From Oscillibacter sp. PC13 (GTDB lineage: Bacteria > Bacillota > Clostridia > Oscillospirales > Oscillospiraceae), in contig NZ_FOXE01000015.1 of NCBI RefSeq assembly GCF_900115635.1, forward strand, positions 18,575-82,574: 64,000 nt of DNA. Direction: 5' to 3'. The position numbers and the translations under genes are program-made. The notes beneath the pieces are model-generated. The model was not told the origin of the DNA. It saw only the letters and a list, made by a program, of their open reading frames with translations, and did no database searches. Positions 35,458 to 43,825 of the stretch are shown here, piece by piece. The first letter of the stretch is position 1; the number at the start of each line of letters is the position of its first letter.

Positions 35458-35485
35458 TGCCAGCCATTTTCAGGCTGGCATTTTT
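35458..35485 (+). terminator. hairpin with T-run before parB
   Basis: TGCCAGCC-ATTTTCA-GGCTGGCA followed by TTTTT, 28 bases before the ParB start and after an AAGGAGGAG sequence at 35436-35444. The arrangement resembles a leader attenuator; a 26-codon frame beginning at an ATC (35448) overlaps it. Confidence 0.5.
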
Positions 35486-35513
35486 CATACCACGACAAGG
35501 AGGTATTTAGTGA

Positions 35514-36899
35514 ATGGCAGAAGATAAGAAACAGCCGCCCGTCCCGGAGGCGCATACCACGCCCGAGGCCCCGGCTCCTGAAACGCTGGGCGGCCCCGCC
35601 GTGGAGGAACAGGCCACGATCCCCGGTATGGAGAGCGGCCCCGCTCCCTCTGGTAAGGTGATCGACCTGTCCGATGTGCGGGCTGCTGGTGCGGACAAGG
35701 CCAAGGCCGCCGAGCCTGATAAAGTGGAGCCGCCTGCCCCGAAAGCAGACAAACAGCCCGACAAGCCCGCGCCCGCCGCTGATGCCAGGGCTGGCAAGGA
35801 AATGCTCAAACAGGCCCGCCCGCCTAAAGCGGATAAAGCCCCGCCAACCGATAAGGGGGCCAAGAAAGCAGAGCAGGCTGACAAGCCCCGCCGTGGCCGT
35901 CCTCCCAAGGATCAGGCCGCCCCGGAGAAAAAGGGCAAGGTGGCCCCGGCCAAGGCTCCCGCAGAAGCGGCAAAAGCCGATCCCCCGGCCCCGGAGGTTC
36001 CTCCCGCTCCCCGCGACGCTACCCGCGCCGTCAAGGAGGAAATCGTCTATATTAACCTTTCCGAGTTGCATCCGTTCAAGGAACACCCCTTTGGTGTCCG
36101 GGACGATGCGGAAATGCAGGGTCTTGTGGAGTCCGTCCGTTCCGGCGGCGTGAACCAGCCCGCGCTGGTGCGTCCCCTTGAGGATGGCAGCTATGAGATT
36201 ATCGCGGGCCACCGCCGCCAGCGGGCCAGCGAATTGGCCGGGTTTATGAATATGCCCTGTATCGTCCGCAACATGACGGACGATGAAGCCATCCTCGCTA
36301 TGACGGATGATAACCTCCGCCACCGCGAAACGATCTTACCCAGCGAAAAGGCCCTTGCCCTGAAAAAGCAGTATGAGGCTATCAAGCATCAGGGATCGCG
36401 TGGGGATGATGCGGCGGCGGGTAAGCTCTCGCTGGAAAGCGTAGGCCAGCGCAACGGCATGAGCGTGAAAACCGTTCAGCGGTATATCTGGCTCAATGAC
36501 CTTGTTCCCGAGCTGAAGCAGACAATGGATGCGGGAAAACTGTCCTTTACCCCCGCCGTGGAAATCTCCCGCATCCGTCCCACCCACCAGAAGTATATTG
36601 CCGTTTCCATTGAGGGCCAGCAGTCCTCGCCCTCCAAGGGACAGGCAAACAGGCTCCGGGAGCTGGATAAGGACAACAAGCTGACCCCGGATGTCATTGA
36701 CGGCATTTTGAGTGAAGAAAAGAAAAAGGAGGATCGTGACGTGATTATTACCGGCTCTGAATTGGAAAAGTTCTTCGGCAAGGAGGCCACGCCCCGCCAG
36801 ATGAAGGATCAGATCATGACCCTGCTGGCCGACTGGAAAGAGAAGCAGCCGCCCGAGCTTGCCAAGCCCGACAAGAAAAAGACGGATAAGGAGAAGTAA
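35514..36899 (+). CDS. ParB/RepB/Spo0J family partition-like protein
   Basis: 461 residues, ATG at 35514 behind AAGGAGG. Residues 1-170 are low-complexity Pro/Ala/Lys. A ParB/Sulfiredoxin domain follows (INLSELHPFKEHPFGVRD, EIIAGHRRQRASELAG with the CTP/nuclease-type GHRR motif, then NLRHRETILPSEKALALKK), and the KorB-like helix-turn-helix NGMSVKTVQRYIWLNDL. Members on ICEs may stabilise the element or regulate transfer. A palindromic terminator ends the gene. Confidence 0.85.
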   Translation: MAEDKKQPPVPEAHTTPEAPAPETLGGPAVEEQATIPGMESGPAPSGKVIDLSDVRAAGADKAKAAEPDKVEPPAPKADKQPDKPAPAADARAGKEMLKQARPPKADKAPPTDKGAKKAEQADKPRRGRPPKDQAAPEKKGKVAPAKAPAEAAKADPPAPEVPPAPRDATRAVKEEIVYINLSELHPFKEHPFGVRDDAEMQGLVESVRSGGVNQPALVRPLEDGSYEIIAGHRRQRASELAGFMNMPCIVRNMTDDEAILAMTDDNLRHRETILPSEKALALKKQYEAIKHQGSRGDDAAAGKLSLESVGQRNGMSVKTVQRYIWLNDLVPELKQTMDAGKLSFTPAVEISRIRPTHQKYIAVSIEGQQSSPSKGQANRLRELDKDNKLTPDVIDGILSEEKKKEDRDVIITGSELEKFFGKEATPRQMKDQIMTLLADWKEKQPPELAKPDKKKTDKEK

Positions 36900-36902
36900 G
36901 CA

Positions 36903-36930
36903 CCTCTGGCCATCGTGACCAGAGGTTTTT
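36903..36930 (+). terminator. 23-nt palindrome, inverted copy, acting as terminator
   Basis: CCTCTGGCCATCGTGACCAGAGG followed by TTTTTT, starting four bases after the ParB stop. It is the reverse-complement orientation of the palindrome found at six other places in the ICE. Confidence 0.8.
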
Positions 36931-36943
36931 TCGTCCCCAAACG

Positions 36944-37052
36944 GGGTGCCCCGTGAAGTCGCAGACTTCATGGGGAGAGGAGGCACAACGGAGCGTGTGG
37001 ATTTTGGGCGCTTGCGTCCAAAGGAACAAAGCGAAGTTTGTGCCGACGAAGG
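36944..37052 (+). repeat. 105-nt structured repeat, copy A
   Basis: Three helices: CCCC/GGGG capped by GAAGTC-GCA-GACTTC; GGCACAA paired with TTGTGCC; and inside it TTTGGGCG-CTTG-CGTCCAAA. Conserved single-stranded blocks are AGAGGAG, AACGGAG and CGACGA. It lies downstream of parB and about 240 nt upstream of the next gene. Confidence 0.75.
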
Positions 37053-37290
37053 CTCCTGTGGGTATATCCCCCGTCGCCGCCCATTACCGGGCGCATCCGG
37101 GAGCTGGCCGTCAAGGGGGCGTAGCCCCGCCAAGGGCGGCTTGCCCTTTACGGTCTGCCCCAGCTGTGCCATATCCAGCGGCGCGGCGGGGGTATATCCT
37201 CCAGAGCCGCCCCCTTTTCCAAGACTGGAAAAGGGCGGGGGAAAAAGGTTGAACCGTCCCCTGTAAAACTAACTTTGAAATGGAGGTATT
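37053..37290 (+). other. GC-rich leader with multiple hairpins, no gene
   Basis: GGTATATCCCCCG near 37051 and CGGGGGTATATCC near 37189 are long-range inverted repeats. They enclose smaller hairpins (GGGGGCGTAGCCCC; AAGGGCGGCTTGCCCTT). A further one, CCCTTTTCC-AAGACT-GGAAAAGGG, follows. Together with copy A this makes an untranslated leader of about 350 nt before the 37295 gene. Confidence 0.5.
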
Positions 37291-37294
37291 CCTT

Positions 37295-37636
37295 ATGAAA
37301 AGGCCCCTTGCCTATATCACCGCCGCATGGTGCGGCGATCCCCATGAAATGACCGAACAGGCGGCCAAGTATTGCCGAGCCGTCTATGACGCGGGCTTTT
37401 CCCCAATCTGTCCCACGCTCTATCTGCCCCTGTTCCTCAACGACGGGGTTCCCGAAGAACACAAAAGCGGCATCGATATGGGCCGCGATCTGCTCCGCCG
37501 CTCTCATGTGCTGGTGGTGTGCGGTCATACCGTCACCGAGTCCATGAAGAATGATATTGCCGTGGCCCAGCGGCTGGGTATCACTTCGACCACGCTGGAG
37601 GGCATCCTGACCGTCAAGCGTCAGGGCCACCGCTAA
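37295..37636 (+). CDS. DUF4406/DUF7768-like protein (deoxyribosyltransferase fold)
   Basis: 113 residues, ATG at 37295 eight bases after GGAGG. The start PLAYITAAWCGDPHEMTEQA and later YLPLFLNDGVPEEHKSGIDM and RSHVLVVCGHTVTESM fit the small nucleoside 2-deoxyribosyltransferase-like family annotated DUF4406 or DUF7768. Such proteins are common on ICEs and phages; the substrate is unproven. The stop overlaps the ArdA start (TAATG), so the two are coupled. Confidence 0.7.
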   Translation: MKRPLAYITAAWCGDPHEMTEQAAKYCRAVYDAGFSPICPTLYLPLFLNDGVPEEHKSGIDMGRDLLRRSHVLVVCGHTVTESMKNDIAVAQRLGITSTTLEGILTVKRQGHR

Positions 37637-38352
37637 TGTCAGCCCTGATTGAAGCCTACGTTACCAACCTTGGGAAATACGCCGAGTATGGCGTGGAGGC
37701 TGGAGAAACCCTAAAGTTTCCCGCCACCACCGAGGAGGTACAGGCGCTTTTGAAGCGAATCGGCGTGGACGGTGTGCGGTATGAGGAAATCTTCATTACC
37801 GCGTTTGACGGCGATGTGCTGGGTATCTGCGACTGTTTGAGCGAGTACGAAAGCATTGACGAACTGAACCATTTGGCCCATCTGCTCTCCGAGTTGGACA
37901 CCTCTGAGCTTGAAAAGTTTGAGGCCGTCATAGACAGCGGCGAGTACACAGGGAGCGTCAAAGACTTAATCAACCTGACGCAAAATCTGGATTGCTTTGA
38001 ATTTTACCCCGATATTGACGATGACGAGGCTCTGGGGCGAATGTACGTCCAGGACTTCGGCTCCATCCAGATCCCGGAGCATCTCATTGACTATATCGAC
38101 TATGAGGCATACGGGCGGGATATGCGGATCAACGAGGACGGCCACTACGCCCCCGGCGGCTATGTGTTTAACAATAACAGCCGTTTTATTGAGCACTACT
38201 CCGGCAGGGATGACATTCCCCCGGAGCACCGCATTTTCGCCTATCCAAAACTGAATATCCGGGAGCAGATGGCAGCCTATCAGGAAATCATTGACCGCTC
38301 CGCGCTGAGCGAGGACAAGCAGCGGCTCCCCGTCAGCCGCGAGGACAGATAG
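37636..38352 (+). CDS. ardA: ArdA-type antirestriction protein
   Basis: 238 residues. ArdA proteins mimic B-form DNA and inhibit type I restriction enzymes, protecting incoming conjugative DNA. The sequence is strongly acidic and has the family blocks EAYVTNLGKYAEYGV, EIFITAFDGDVLGICDCLSE and YIDYEAYGRDMRINEDGHYA. Its start overlaps the previous stop codon, and the 23-nt palindrome begins two bases after its stop. Early expression after transfer would be expected but is not shown by the sequence. Confidence 0.85.
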   Translation: MSALIEAYVTNLGKYAEYGVEAGETLKFPATTEEVQALLKRIGVDGVRYEEIFITAFDGDVLGICDCLSEYESIDELNHLAHLLSELDTSELEKFEAVIDSGEYTGSVKDLINLTQNLDCFEFYPDIDDDEALGRMYVQDFGSIQIPEHLIDYIDYEAYGRDMRINEDGHYAPGGYVFNNNSRFIEHYSGRDDIPPEHRIFAYPKLNIREQMAAYQEIIDRSALSEDKQRLPVSREDR

Positions 38353-38353
38353 C

Positions 38354-38384
38354 GCCGCCTCTGGTCACGGTGGCCAGAGGCGGC
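38354..38384 (+). repeat. 23-nt palindrome with extended stem
   Basis: GCCGCCTCTGGTCA pairs with TGGCCAGAGGCGGC around CGG, a 14-base-pair stem with one G-U pair, directly after the ardA stop. The flanking GCCG/CGGC extension is specific to this copy. Confidence 0.75.
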
Positions 38385-38388
38385 AAAT

Positions 38389-38499
38389 GGGGTTCCCCGC
38401 AAAGTCGCAGACTTTATGGGGAGAGGAGCCACAACGGAGTGTGCGGATTTTGGCCGTTTGCGGCCAAAGGAGCAAAGCGCAGTTTGTGGCGACGAGAGG
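38389..38499 (+). repeat. 105-nt structured repeat, copy B
   Basis: Helices: CCCC/GGGG with AAAGTC-GCA-GACTTT; GCCACAA/TTGTGGC; TTTGGCCG-TTTG-CGGCCAAA (perfect). Its last bases run into the Shine-Dalgarno AGGAGG of the pcfB-like gene, so the structure is the 5' leader of that gene. Confidence 0.8.
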
Positions 38500-38510
38500 A
38501 GGTGGTTTAG

Positions 38511-38984
38511 ATCGTAGGTGACGAAGTTTCCCGTCAGACCATCGCCGTCAGCGTTCAGGCATCCAAGCTGACGGCCCGGAGCCTTGCCTATGCGCTGGCC
38601 GCCGTGGGCCGCCAGATTGCCAAGGAGCACCGCAAGGCCCAAGCCCCCCACGGCAAGCAGAGCGTAAAAAAGCTCATGAGCCACGGCGGGGCCACAAGCA
38701 GTATCGAACTGTCCGGGGCTACCCGGCACTTTGACCGGGTGGCCCGGAAATGGGGTGTTGACTATGCCTTTCGCCGGGTGGACAAGGGCAAATATCTGTT
38801 ACTGTTCAAGGCAAATCAGGCCGACGCCATCACGGGCTGTTTTGCTGAGTATTCCCGCAAGGAGCTGAACCGGGCCAAGTCCCGGCGCACCCCGATCCGC
38901 GAACAGCTCAACCGGGCCGAGGAACAGGTGCGGAAACAGCCCCAGCGGGAGCTGGAAAAGGAGGCGGTGCATGGGGACAGATAA
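38511..38984 (+). CDS. PcfB/DUF3801-like conjugation protein, apparent ATC start
   Basis: 157 residues. The conserved family start (VGDEVSRQTIAVSVQASKLT) lies directly after an ATC codon at 38511, eight bases behind AGGAGG. The codon before is the in-frame stop TAG, so no ATG, GTG or TTG can serve the full protein; the first is a GTG at 38604, which would remove 31 conserved residues. PcfB-like proteins act with the VirD4 coupling protein. The stop overlaps the virD4 start by 14 bases. Confidence 0.75.
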   Translation: MVGDEVSRQTIAVSVQASKLTARSLAYALAAVGRQIAKEHRKAQAPHGKQSVKKLMSHGGATSSIELSGATRHFDRVARKWGVDYAFRRVDKGKYLLLFKANQADAITGCFAEYSRKELNRAKSRRTPIREQLNRAEEQVRKQPQRELEKEAVHGDR

Positions 38985-39926
38985 GCTCCGCAAATATGTA
39001 CTTCCCAATATCCCGTATCTGTTCATCGGCTGGGCCTGCCTGAAAGTGGGGACGGCCTACCGTCTGGCCGCTGGTGCGGGCTTCGGCCAAAAACTGCTGG
39101 GGATCATGCAGACCATCGGTGTGGCCTTTGCAGATTTTGCACCGGGCCTGAACCCGGCAGACTGGCTGGTGGGTGTCGTGGGGGCCGTGGGCTTTCGGCT
39201 CCTAATCTACTGCAAGACGAAAAAGGCCAAGAAGTTCCGCCACGATGCGGAGTACGGCACAGCCCGCTGGGGGACGGAAAAGGACATCAAGCCCTTTATC
39301 GATCCCAAGTTTGAAAATAATATCATTCTGACCGCCACAGAGCGGCTGACCATGAACACCCGCCCGGCCAACCCCGCAAACGCCCGCAATCTGAACACCT
39401 GTATCATCGGGTCAAGCGGATCGGGAAAAACCCGCTTCTGGCTTACTCCCCAGCTACTGTCCGCTCATTCCTCCTACGTCTGCGTAGATCCCAAGGGCGG
39501 CGTCCTCTCCCAAGTGGGCTACTTCCTGCAAAAGAAGCGGGGGTACAAAATCAAGGTATTCAACAGCATCGACTTTTCCAAGTCCATGCACTATAACCCG
39601 CTGGCGTACATCAAAAATGAGGCCGACATTTTGAAGTTCGTGGACACCCTGATCGCCAACACTAAGGGCGAGGGCAAGGAGGGCGATCCCTTTTGGACGA
39701 AAGCGGAAACGCTGTTATACTGCGCCCTCATTGCCTACATCATTTTTGAAGGCCCCGCTGAGGATCGGAATATGAACACGCTGGTTGATATGATCTCCGG
39801 GATGGATGTCAAAGAGGACGATGAAAACTACAAAAACGCCGTGGATTATATGTTTGACGGTCTTGCCAAGCGCAAGCCCGATTGTTTCGCCGTCAAGCAG
39901 TACCGCAAGTACAAATTAAGCAGCGG
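38971..39926 (+). pseudogene. virD4: VirD4/TraG coupling protein, 5' part (gene split by insertion)
   Basis: The type IV coupling protein pumps the relaxase-DNA complex into the channel. Residues 1-319 are here: two N-terminal hydrophobic segments, Walker A GSSGSGKTRFW near residue 146, and the conserved CVDPKGGVLSQVGYFLQKK. The frame is cut after KLSSG by the nested element at 39926/39927. It reads on in frame through the element's end into the recombinase gene, making a 976-codon fused frame. The 3' part resumes at 50887. Confidence 0.9.
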
Positions 39927-39929
39927 TGT

Positions 39930-39991
39930 TGTATGCTCTAAAAGACTTCTTAATCAAGCGGTTGGGAAGTCTCTTAGAACACACAACCTAA
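39930..39991. repeat. left-end imperfect inverted repeat
   Basis: TTGTATGCTCTAAAAGACTTC and GAAGTCTCTTAGAACACACAA pair with few mismatches around a 15-base loop, starting three bases inside the left end. The right end has AAAAGTC-CTT-GACTTTT. These may be recombinase binding arms or a transcription block. Confidence 0.6.
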
Positions 39992-40014
39992 AACCGAAGA
40001 AAGGAGCGCAAGCT

Positions 40015-41901
40015 ATGAGAAAAAACGAGAAAATCACAGCTTTGTACGAACGGCTGAGCCGTGATGACTTTGGCAAAGATGATGACCAACAGCGTGAGAG
40101 CAACTCCATATCCAATCAAAAGGCAATGTTGGAGGAGTTCGCCGCACGGCAGGGCTTTACAAACATTGTCCATTTCACGGACGATGGCATTAGCGGCACC
40201 TGCTTTGACCGTCCTGGCTTTCTGGCATTGATGCGAGAGGTCGAAGCCGGGAATGTGGAATATTTGTGCCTAAAGGACATGAGCCGCATGGGTCGTGACT
40301 ATCTGAAAGTCGGTCAGATTATGGAAATCCTGCGTCAGCGGGGCGTTCGCCTTATCGCCATCAATGACGGCGTAGACAGCGCCAGAGGGGACGATGATTT
40401 TACCCCTTTCCGCAATATCATGAACGAGTATTACGCCAGAGACACCAGCCGTAAAATCCGTTCTACTTTCCAGTCCAAAGGCAAGTCCGGCAAGCACCTT
40501 ACAGGTACGGTCATTTACGGCTATCTCTGGAACGAAGCCAGAGACCAATGGTTGGTTGACTCCGAAGCCGCAGAGGTGGTCAAGCGCATCTTTGCCATGA
40601 CGATTGACGGCTACGGTCCGTATCAGATCGCCAGCAAACTTAAATCAGAAAAGGTACTTATTCCGTCCGCTTACCTTGCCCAACACGGCGAGGGCGTGAA
40701 CAAAAACAAGACTTTCAAAGATGTGTACGGCTGGGGTTCTTCCACCATCTGCAACATTCTTGAAAAGCGTGAGTATCTGGGACACACCATCAATTTCAAG
40801 ACCCGAAAGCACTTCAAGGACAAGAAAAGCCATTATGTCCCGGAGGACGAATGGACGATTTTTGAGAATACCCATGAAGCCATCATTGACCAGCAGACCT
40901 TTGACCTTGTGCAGAAAATCCGCAGCAAGGTCAGACGCTACCCGGACGGCTGGGGCGAAGCAGCTCCCCTCACGGGCTTGCTTTATTGCGCCGATTGCGG
41001 CGGCAAGATGTATGTCCATCGCACCAACAACGGCAAGCGCATTTCTCAATATACCTGCTCACAGTACAGCAAAATCCCGGTCGGGAAGCTCTGCGCCACA
41101 CAGCACCGTATCAATGAAGAAGTGGTACTGTCTCTTATCTCCGATATGCTCAAAGCCATTGCCGAGTACGCCAAACATGACCGAGCCGAGTTTGTTCGTG
41201 TGGTGCAAGAAGCACAGTCCAGCCAGCAGACAGCGGCAGTTCGGAAACATCGTACACGCCTTGCCGCCGCAAAGCAGAGAGTTTCCGAACTGGAAGTTCT
41301 TCTCTGTAAAATCTATGAGGACAACATTTTAGGGAAGCTGTCCGACAGCAGATATGCTACTCTGGATGCACAGTACGCAAAAGAACAGTCTGAACTTAAT
41401 TCAGAGATTGCTTCTTTGGAAAAGGCAGTTGATGGCTACGAAAAGCATGAGAAAGATGTTGACCATTTTATTGCTCTGATTGACAAGTACGAGAGCTTTG
41501 ACAAGCTGACGATTGCCATGCTCAATGAGTTTGTCGAGAAAATCCTTGTGCATGAGCGTGACCGCAAAGGCAGTACGCAGACCACACAGGAGGTCGAGAT
41601 TTACTTCAATTTTGTCGGGCGTTTCGTTCCTCCATCGTTTGGCGAAGTGGAACTGACCCCAGAGGAATTAGAGGAAATCCGCAAGCGTGAGGAACGTAAG
41701 GACAGGCTTCATCAGAACTACTTGAAGCGGAAAGCCAGCGGAGCGCAGAAGCGATACGAAAACAAAATAAAGGAAAAGAGAAAGGCAGAAATTGAAGCTA
41801 AGAAAGCCGCCATTCGTGCGGAAGATATTGCAAAGGGCGTGTTCGTTCCAGTATCACAGTTGCCCGCAAAGGAGCCAAAGAAAGGAGTACAGACCGCATG
41901 A
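40015..41901 (+). CDS. large serine recombinase (TnpX-like)
   Basis: 628 residues from the ATG at 40015 behind AAAGGAG. Resolvase domain with catalytic Ser in ALYERLSRDDFG; recombinase domain; zinc ribbon LYCADCGGKMY...YTCSQY...LC; long coiled coil; basic tail. Enzymes of this class cut both strands at a central dinucleotide and need no helper for insertion. It is the only recombinase in the element and so the likely cause of the virD4 insertion. The stop overlaps the tnpV start by four bases. Confidence 0.9.
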   Translation: MRKNEKITALYERLSRDDFGKDDDQQRESNSISNQKAMLEEFAARQGFTNIVHFTDDGISGTCFDRPGFLALMREVEAGNVEYLCLKDMSRMGRDYLKVGQIMEILRQRGVRLIAINDGVDSARGDDDFTPFRNIMNEYYARDTSRKIRSTFQSKGKSGKHLTGTVIYGYLWNEARDQWLVDSEAAEVVKRIFAMTIDGYGPYQIASKLKSEKVLIPSAYLAQHGEGVNKNKTFKDVYGWGSSTICNILEKREYLGHTINFKTRKHFKDKKSHYVPEDEWTIFENTHEAIIDQQTFDLVQKIRSKVRRYPDGWGEAAPLTGLLYCADCGGKMYVHRTNNGKRISQYTCSQYSKIPVGKLCATQHRINEEVVLSLISDMLKAIAEYAKHDRAEFVRVVQEAQSSQQTAAVRKHRTRLAAAKQRVSELEVLLCKIYEDNILGKLSDSRYATLDAQYAKEQSELNSEIASLEKAVDGYEKHEKDVDHFIALIDKYESFDKLTIAMLNEFVEKILVHERDRKGSTQTTQEVEIYFNFVGRFVPPSFGEVELTPEELEEIRKREERKDRLHQNYLKRKASGAQKRYENKIKEKRKAEIEAKKAAIRAEDIAKGVFVPVSQLPAKEPKKGVQTA

Positions 41902-42224
41902 GAAGAATCATCGACAGCAGCCATAGTCCCGAAAAGAAGCGCCCCCATATCGGACATTATGGGCATTTGCGCAAAGCCTATCTTGAGGGCTACCGTCCCG
42001 ACCTCTACGCCGCACTTATCGCCAGCGAACGGCTTTATGAGCATTGCGCAGAGATTGAGGACGCCGCCAGAAGCCGTCTTGACATTATCATTCCTCGACT
42101 TGCCGCAAGCGTGGGCGCGACAGAAGCTCTCAAAGCCCAAGACCCTATGAAATGGGTAGGCTTGATGAACGCTTGCAAGGCACAAGCAGAGGAAATTGTG
42201 AAGTTTGAGCTGATTTATGATTAA
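41898..42224 (+). CDS. tnpV: TnpV-like transposon protein
   Basis: 108 residues, start ATGA overlap with the recombinase gene. The blocks IGHYGHLRKAYLEGYRPDLY and LKAQDPMKWVGLMNACKAQA match TnpV of Tn4451-type elements. The function is not established; consistent linkage to the recombinase suggests a recombination accessory or regulator. Confidence 0.8.
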   Translation: MRRIIDSSHSPEKKRPHIGHYGHLRKAYLEGYRPDLYAALIASERLYEHCAEIEDAARSRLDIIIPRLAASVGATEALKAQDPMKWVGLMNACKAQAEEIVKFELIYD

Positions 42225-42235
42225 GGAGGTACAGC

Positions 42236-42424
42236 ATGGATAACAGTTATATTGTGCGGTTTATCCGCAAGGACGGCAAGCCCGTTGAAGAGTTCTTCTA
42301 CCACACTTTTGAAGCCGCCATTTCACATTTTCTTCTTTTCAAGGATGATGATTCAGACCTCTATATACGGATAGAAATAATTGACTTGTTTTCCGAAAGA
42401 ACGGTTTCAATTCAAGAGTTTTAG
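42236..42424 (+). CDS. small conserved element protein
   Basis: 62 residues, ATG behind AAGGAGG, twelve bases after tnpV. The sequence (YIVRFIRKDGKPVEEFFYHT) has an alternating hydrophobic pattern of a small beta-alpha fold but no domain I can name. Position in the tnpX-tnpV transcript suggests an element-maintenance role. Confidence 0.6.
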   Translation: MDNSYIVRFIRKDGKPVEEFFYHTFEAAISHFLLFKDDDSDLYIRIEIIDLFSERTVSIQEF

Positions 42425-42594
42425 CGCAAGCGGCTTGTGGTTTCACAAGCCGCTTAAAAATGCAAACCCATAACGAAATATGGTTTATTTAAGATAACAT
42501 CAGGTCCATGTTGATGGACCAAAAATCCGAAAACGCTTGATTTGTTCACAGCTTCCTGCTATAATATTTAGTGTAATGTTCTTGGAGGTGGGCT

Positions 42595-42837
42595 ATGTCT
42601 GTAAGCTATGCAAATCTGTGGAAGCTGTTAATCGACAAAAAGCTCAAACGAGTTGATCTGAAAAAAATAGCGGGAATCAGCAGCACCACACTTGCCAAAT
42701 TAGGCAAGGACGAGTATGTGTCTATGGAGAGCATTGAGAAAATCTGTGACGGGTTAGAGTGTGATATTTCTGACGTGATGTGCTTTTCAAGAAAAGAAAC
42801 AAGAGAACGGAGTAATGAAAATGTTTTCAACGATTGA
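42595..42837 (+). CDS. XRE/Cro-type controller-like protein
   Basis: 80 residues of almost pure helix-turn-helix (LKKIAGISSTTLAKLGKDEY, then MESIEKICDGLECDISDVM). It overlaps the start of the methylase gene by 17 bases, the position of controller (C) proteins that delay restriction-enzyme expression in type II systems. The control role is inferred from position. The AT-rich stretch 42425-42594 upstream would hold its promoter. Confidence 0.75.
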   Translation: MSVSYANLWKLLIDKKLKRVDLKKIAGISSTTLAKLGKDEYVSMESIEKICDGLECDISDVMCFSRKETRERSNENVFND

Positions 42838-43825
42838 ATTATTTGCCGGGGCTGGCGGGCTGGCACTCGGCATTGAAAAAGCAGGGTTCAACACTTTAGC
42901 TTGCCTTGAGTTTGATAAGGATGCTTGCGATACGCTCAGAAAAAACAGACCGCAATGGCGTGTAATTGAGGACGATATAGCAAATATTTCTTGCCTTGAT
43001 TTGGAGAATTACTTTTCCCTGAAAAAAGGTGAGCTTGACTTGCTTTCGGGTGGTGCGCCTTGTCAAGCATTTTCCTACGCAGGGAAGAAATTGGGCTTGG
43101 AAGATGCACGAGGGACACTTTTTTATCACTATGCAACTTTCTTGGAGAAACTCCAGCCGAAAATGTTCTTATTCGAGAATGTACGAGGTCTTCTCACGCA
43201 TGACAGAGGGCGAACGTACAAAACGATTACCACAATATTTGAACAGGCAGGATATACCATTCAAAAGAAAGTGTTAAACGCTTGGGATTACGGAGTTGCA
43301 CAAAAAAGAGAGCGGCTTATCACCATCGGGATAAGAAATGACCTGCTTGATAAGATTCATTTTGAGTTTCCTAAGCCGCACGACTACAAACCGGTTTTGA
43401 GAGATATTTTGCTTGATTGTCCTAAAAGTGAGGGGACGCCCTATTCTAAATACAAGCAAAAAATCTATGACCTTGTCCCCCCGGGCGGTTACTGGCGAGA
43501 CATCCCGGAAGACGTTGCAAAGGAATACATGAAGAGTTGTTGGAATATGGGTGGAGGACGCACAGGCATTTTGAGAAGAATGAGCCTTGACGAGCCGTCC
43601 TTGACTGTTCTAACTTCTCCGAGCCAGAAGCAAACAGACCGTTGCCATCCTATCGAATCGCGTCCTTTCACAATCAGAGAAAACGCAAGATGCCAGAGTT
43701 TCCCTGATGAATGGTGTTTTTGCGGAAGTGTAAGCTCACAATACAAGCAAGTAGGAAACGCTGTTCCTGTTAACCTTGCTTATGAAATTGCATCAAAAAT
43801 CAAGGAGGCTTTGGAAAACTCATGA
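42821..43825 (+). CDS. DNA (cytosine-5) methyltransferase of a type II system
   Basis: 334 residues. I use the ATG at 42821, eight bases after GGAG; an ATG at 42815 is too close to the site. C5-methylase motifs are in order: FAGAGGLALGIEKAGF (AdoMet), GGAPCQAFSYAG with catalytic Cys81, FENVRGLLT, and KQVGNAVPVNLAYEI near the end. It should protect the site cut by the endonuclease whose gene overlaps it by four bases. The target is probably GGWCC or GGNCC, from the endonuclease family. Confidence 0.9.
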   Translation: MFSTIELFAGAGGLALGIEKAGFNTLACLEFDKDACDTLRKNRPQWRVIEDDIANISCLDLENYFSLKKGELDLLSGGAPCQAFSYAGKKLGLEDARGTLFYHYATFLEKLQPKMFLFENVRGLLTHDRGRTYKTITTIFEQAGYTIQKKVLNAWDYGVAQKRERLITIGIRNDLLDKIHFEFPKPHDYKPVLRDILLDCPKSEGTPYSKYKQKIYDLVPPGGYWRDIPEDVAKEYMKSCWNMGGGRTGILRRMSLDEPSLTVLTSPSQKQTDRCHPIESRPFTIRENARCQSFPDEWCFCGSVSSQYKQVGNAVPVNLAYEIASKIKEALENS

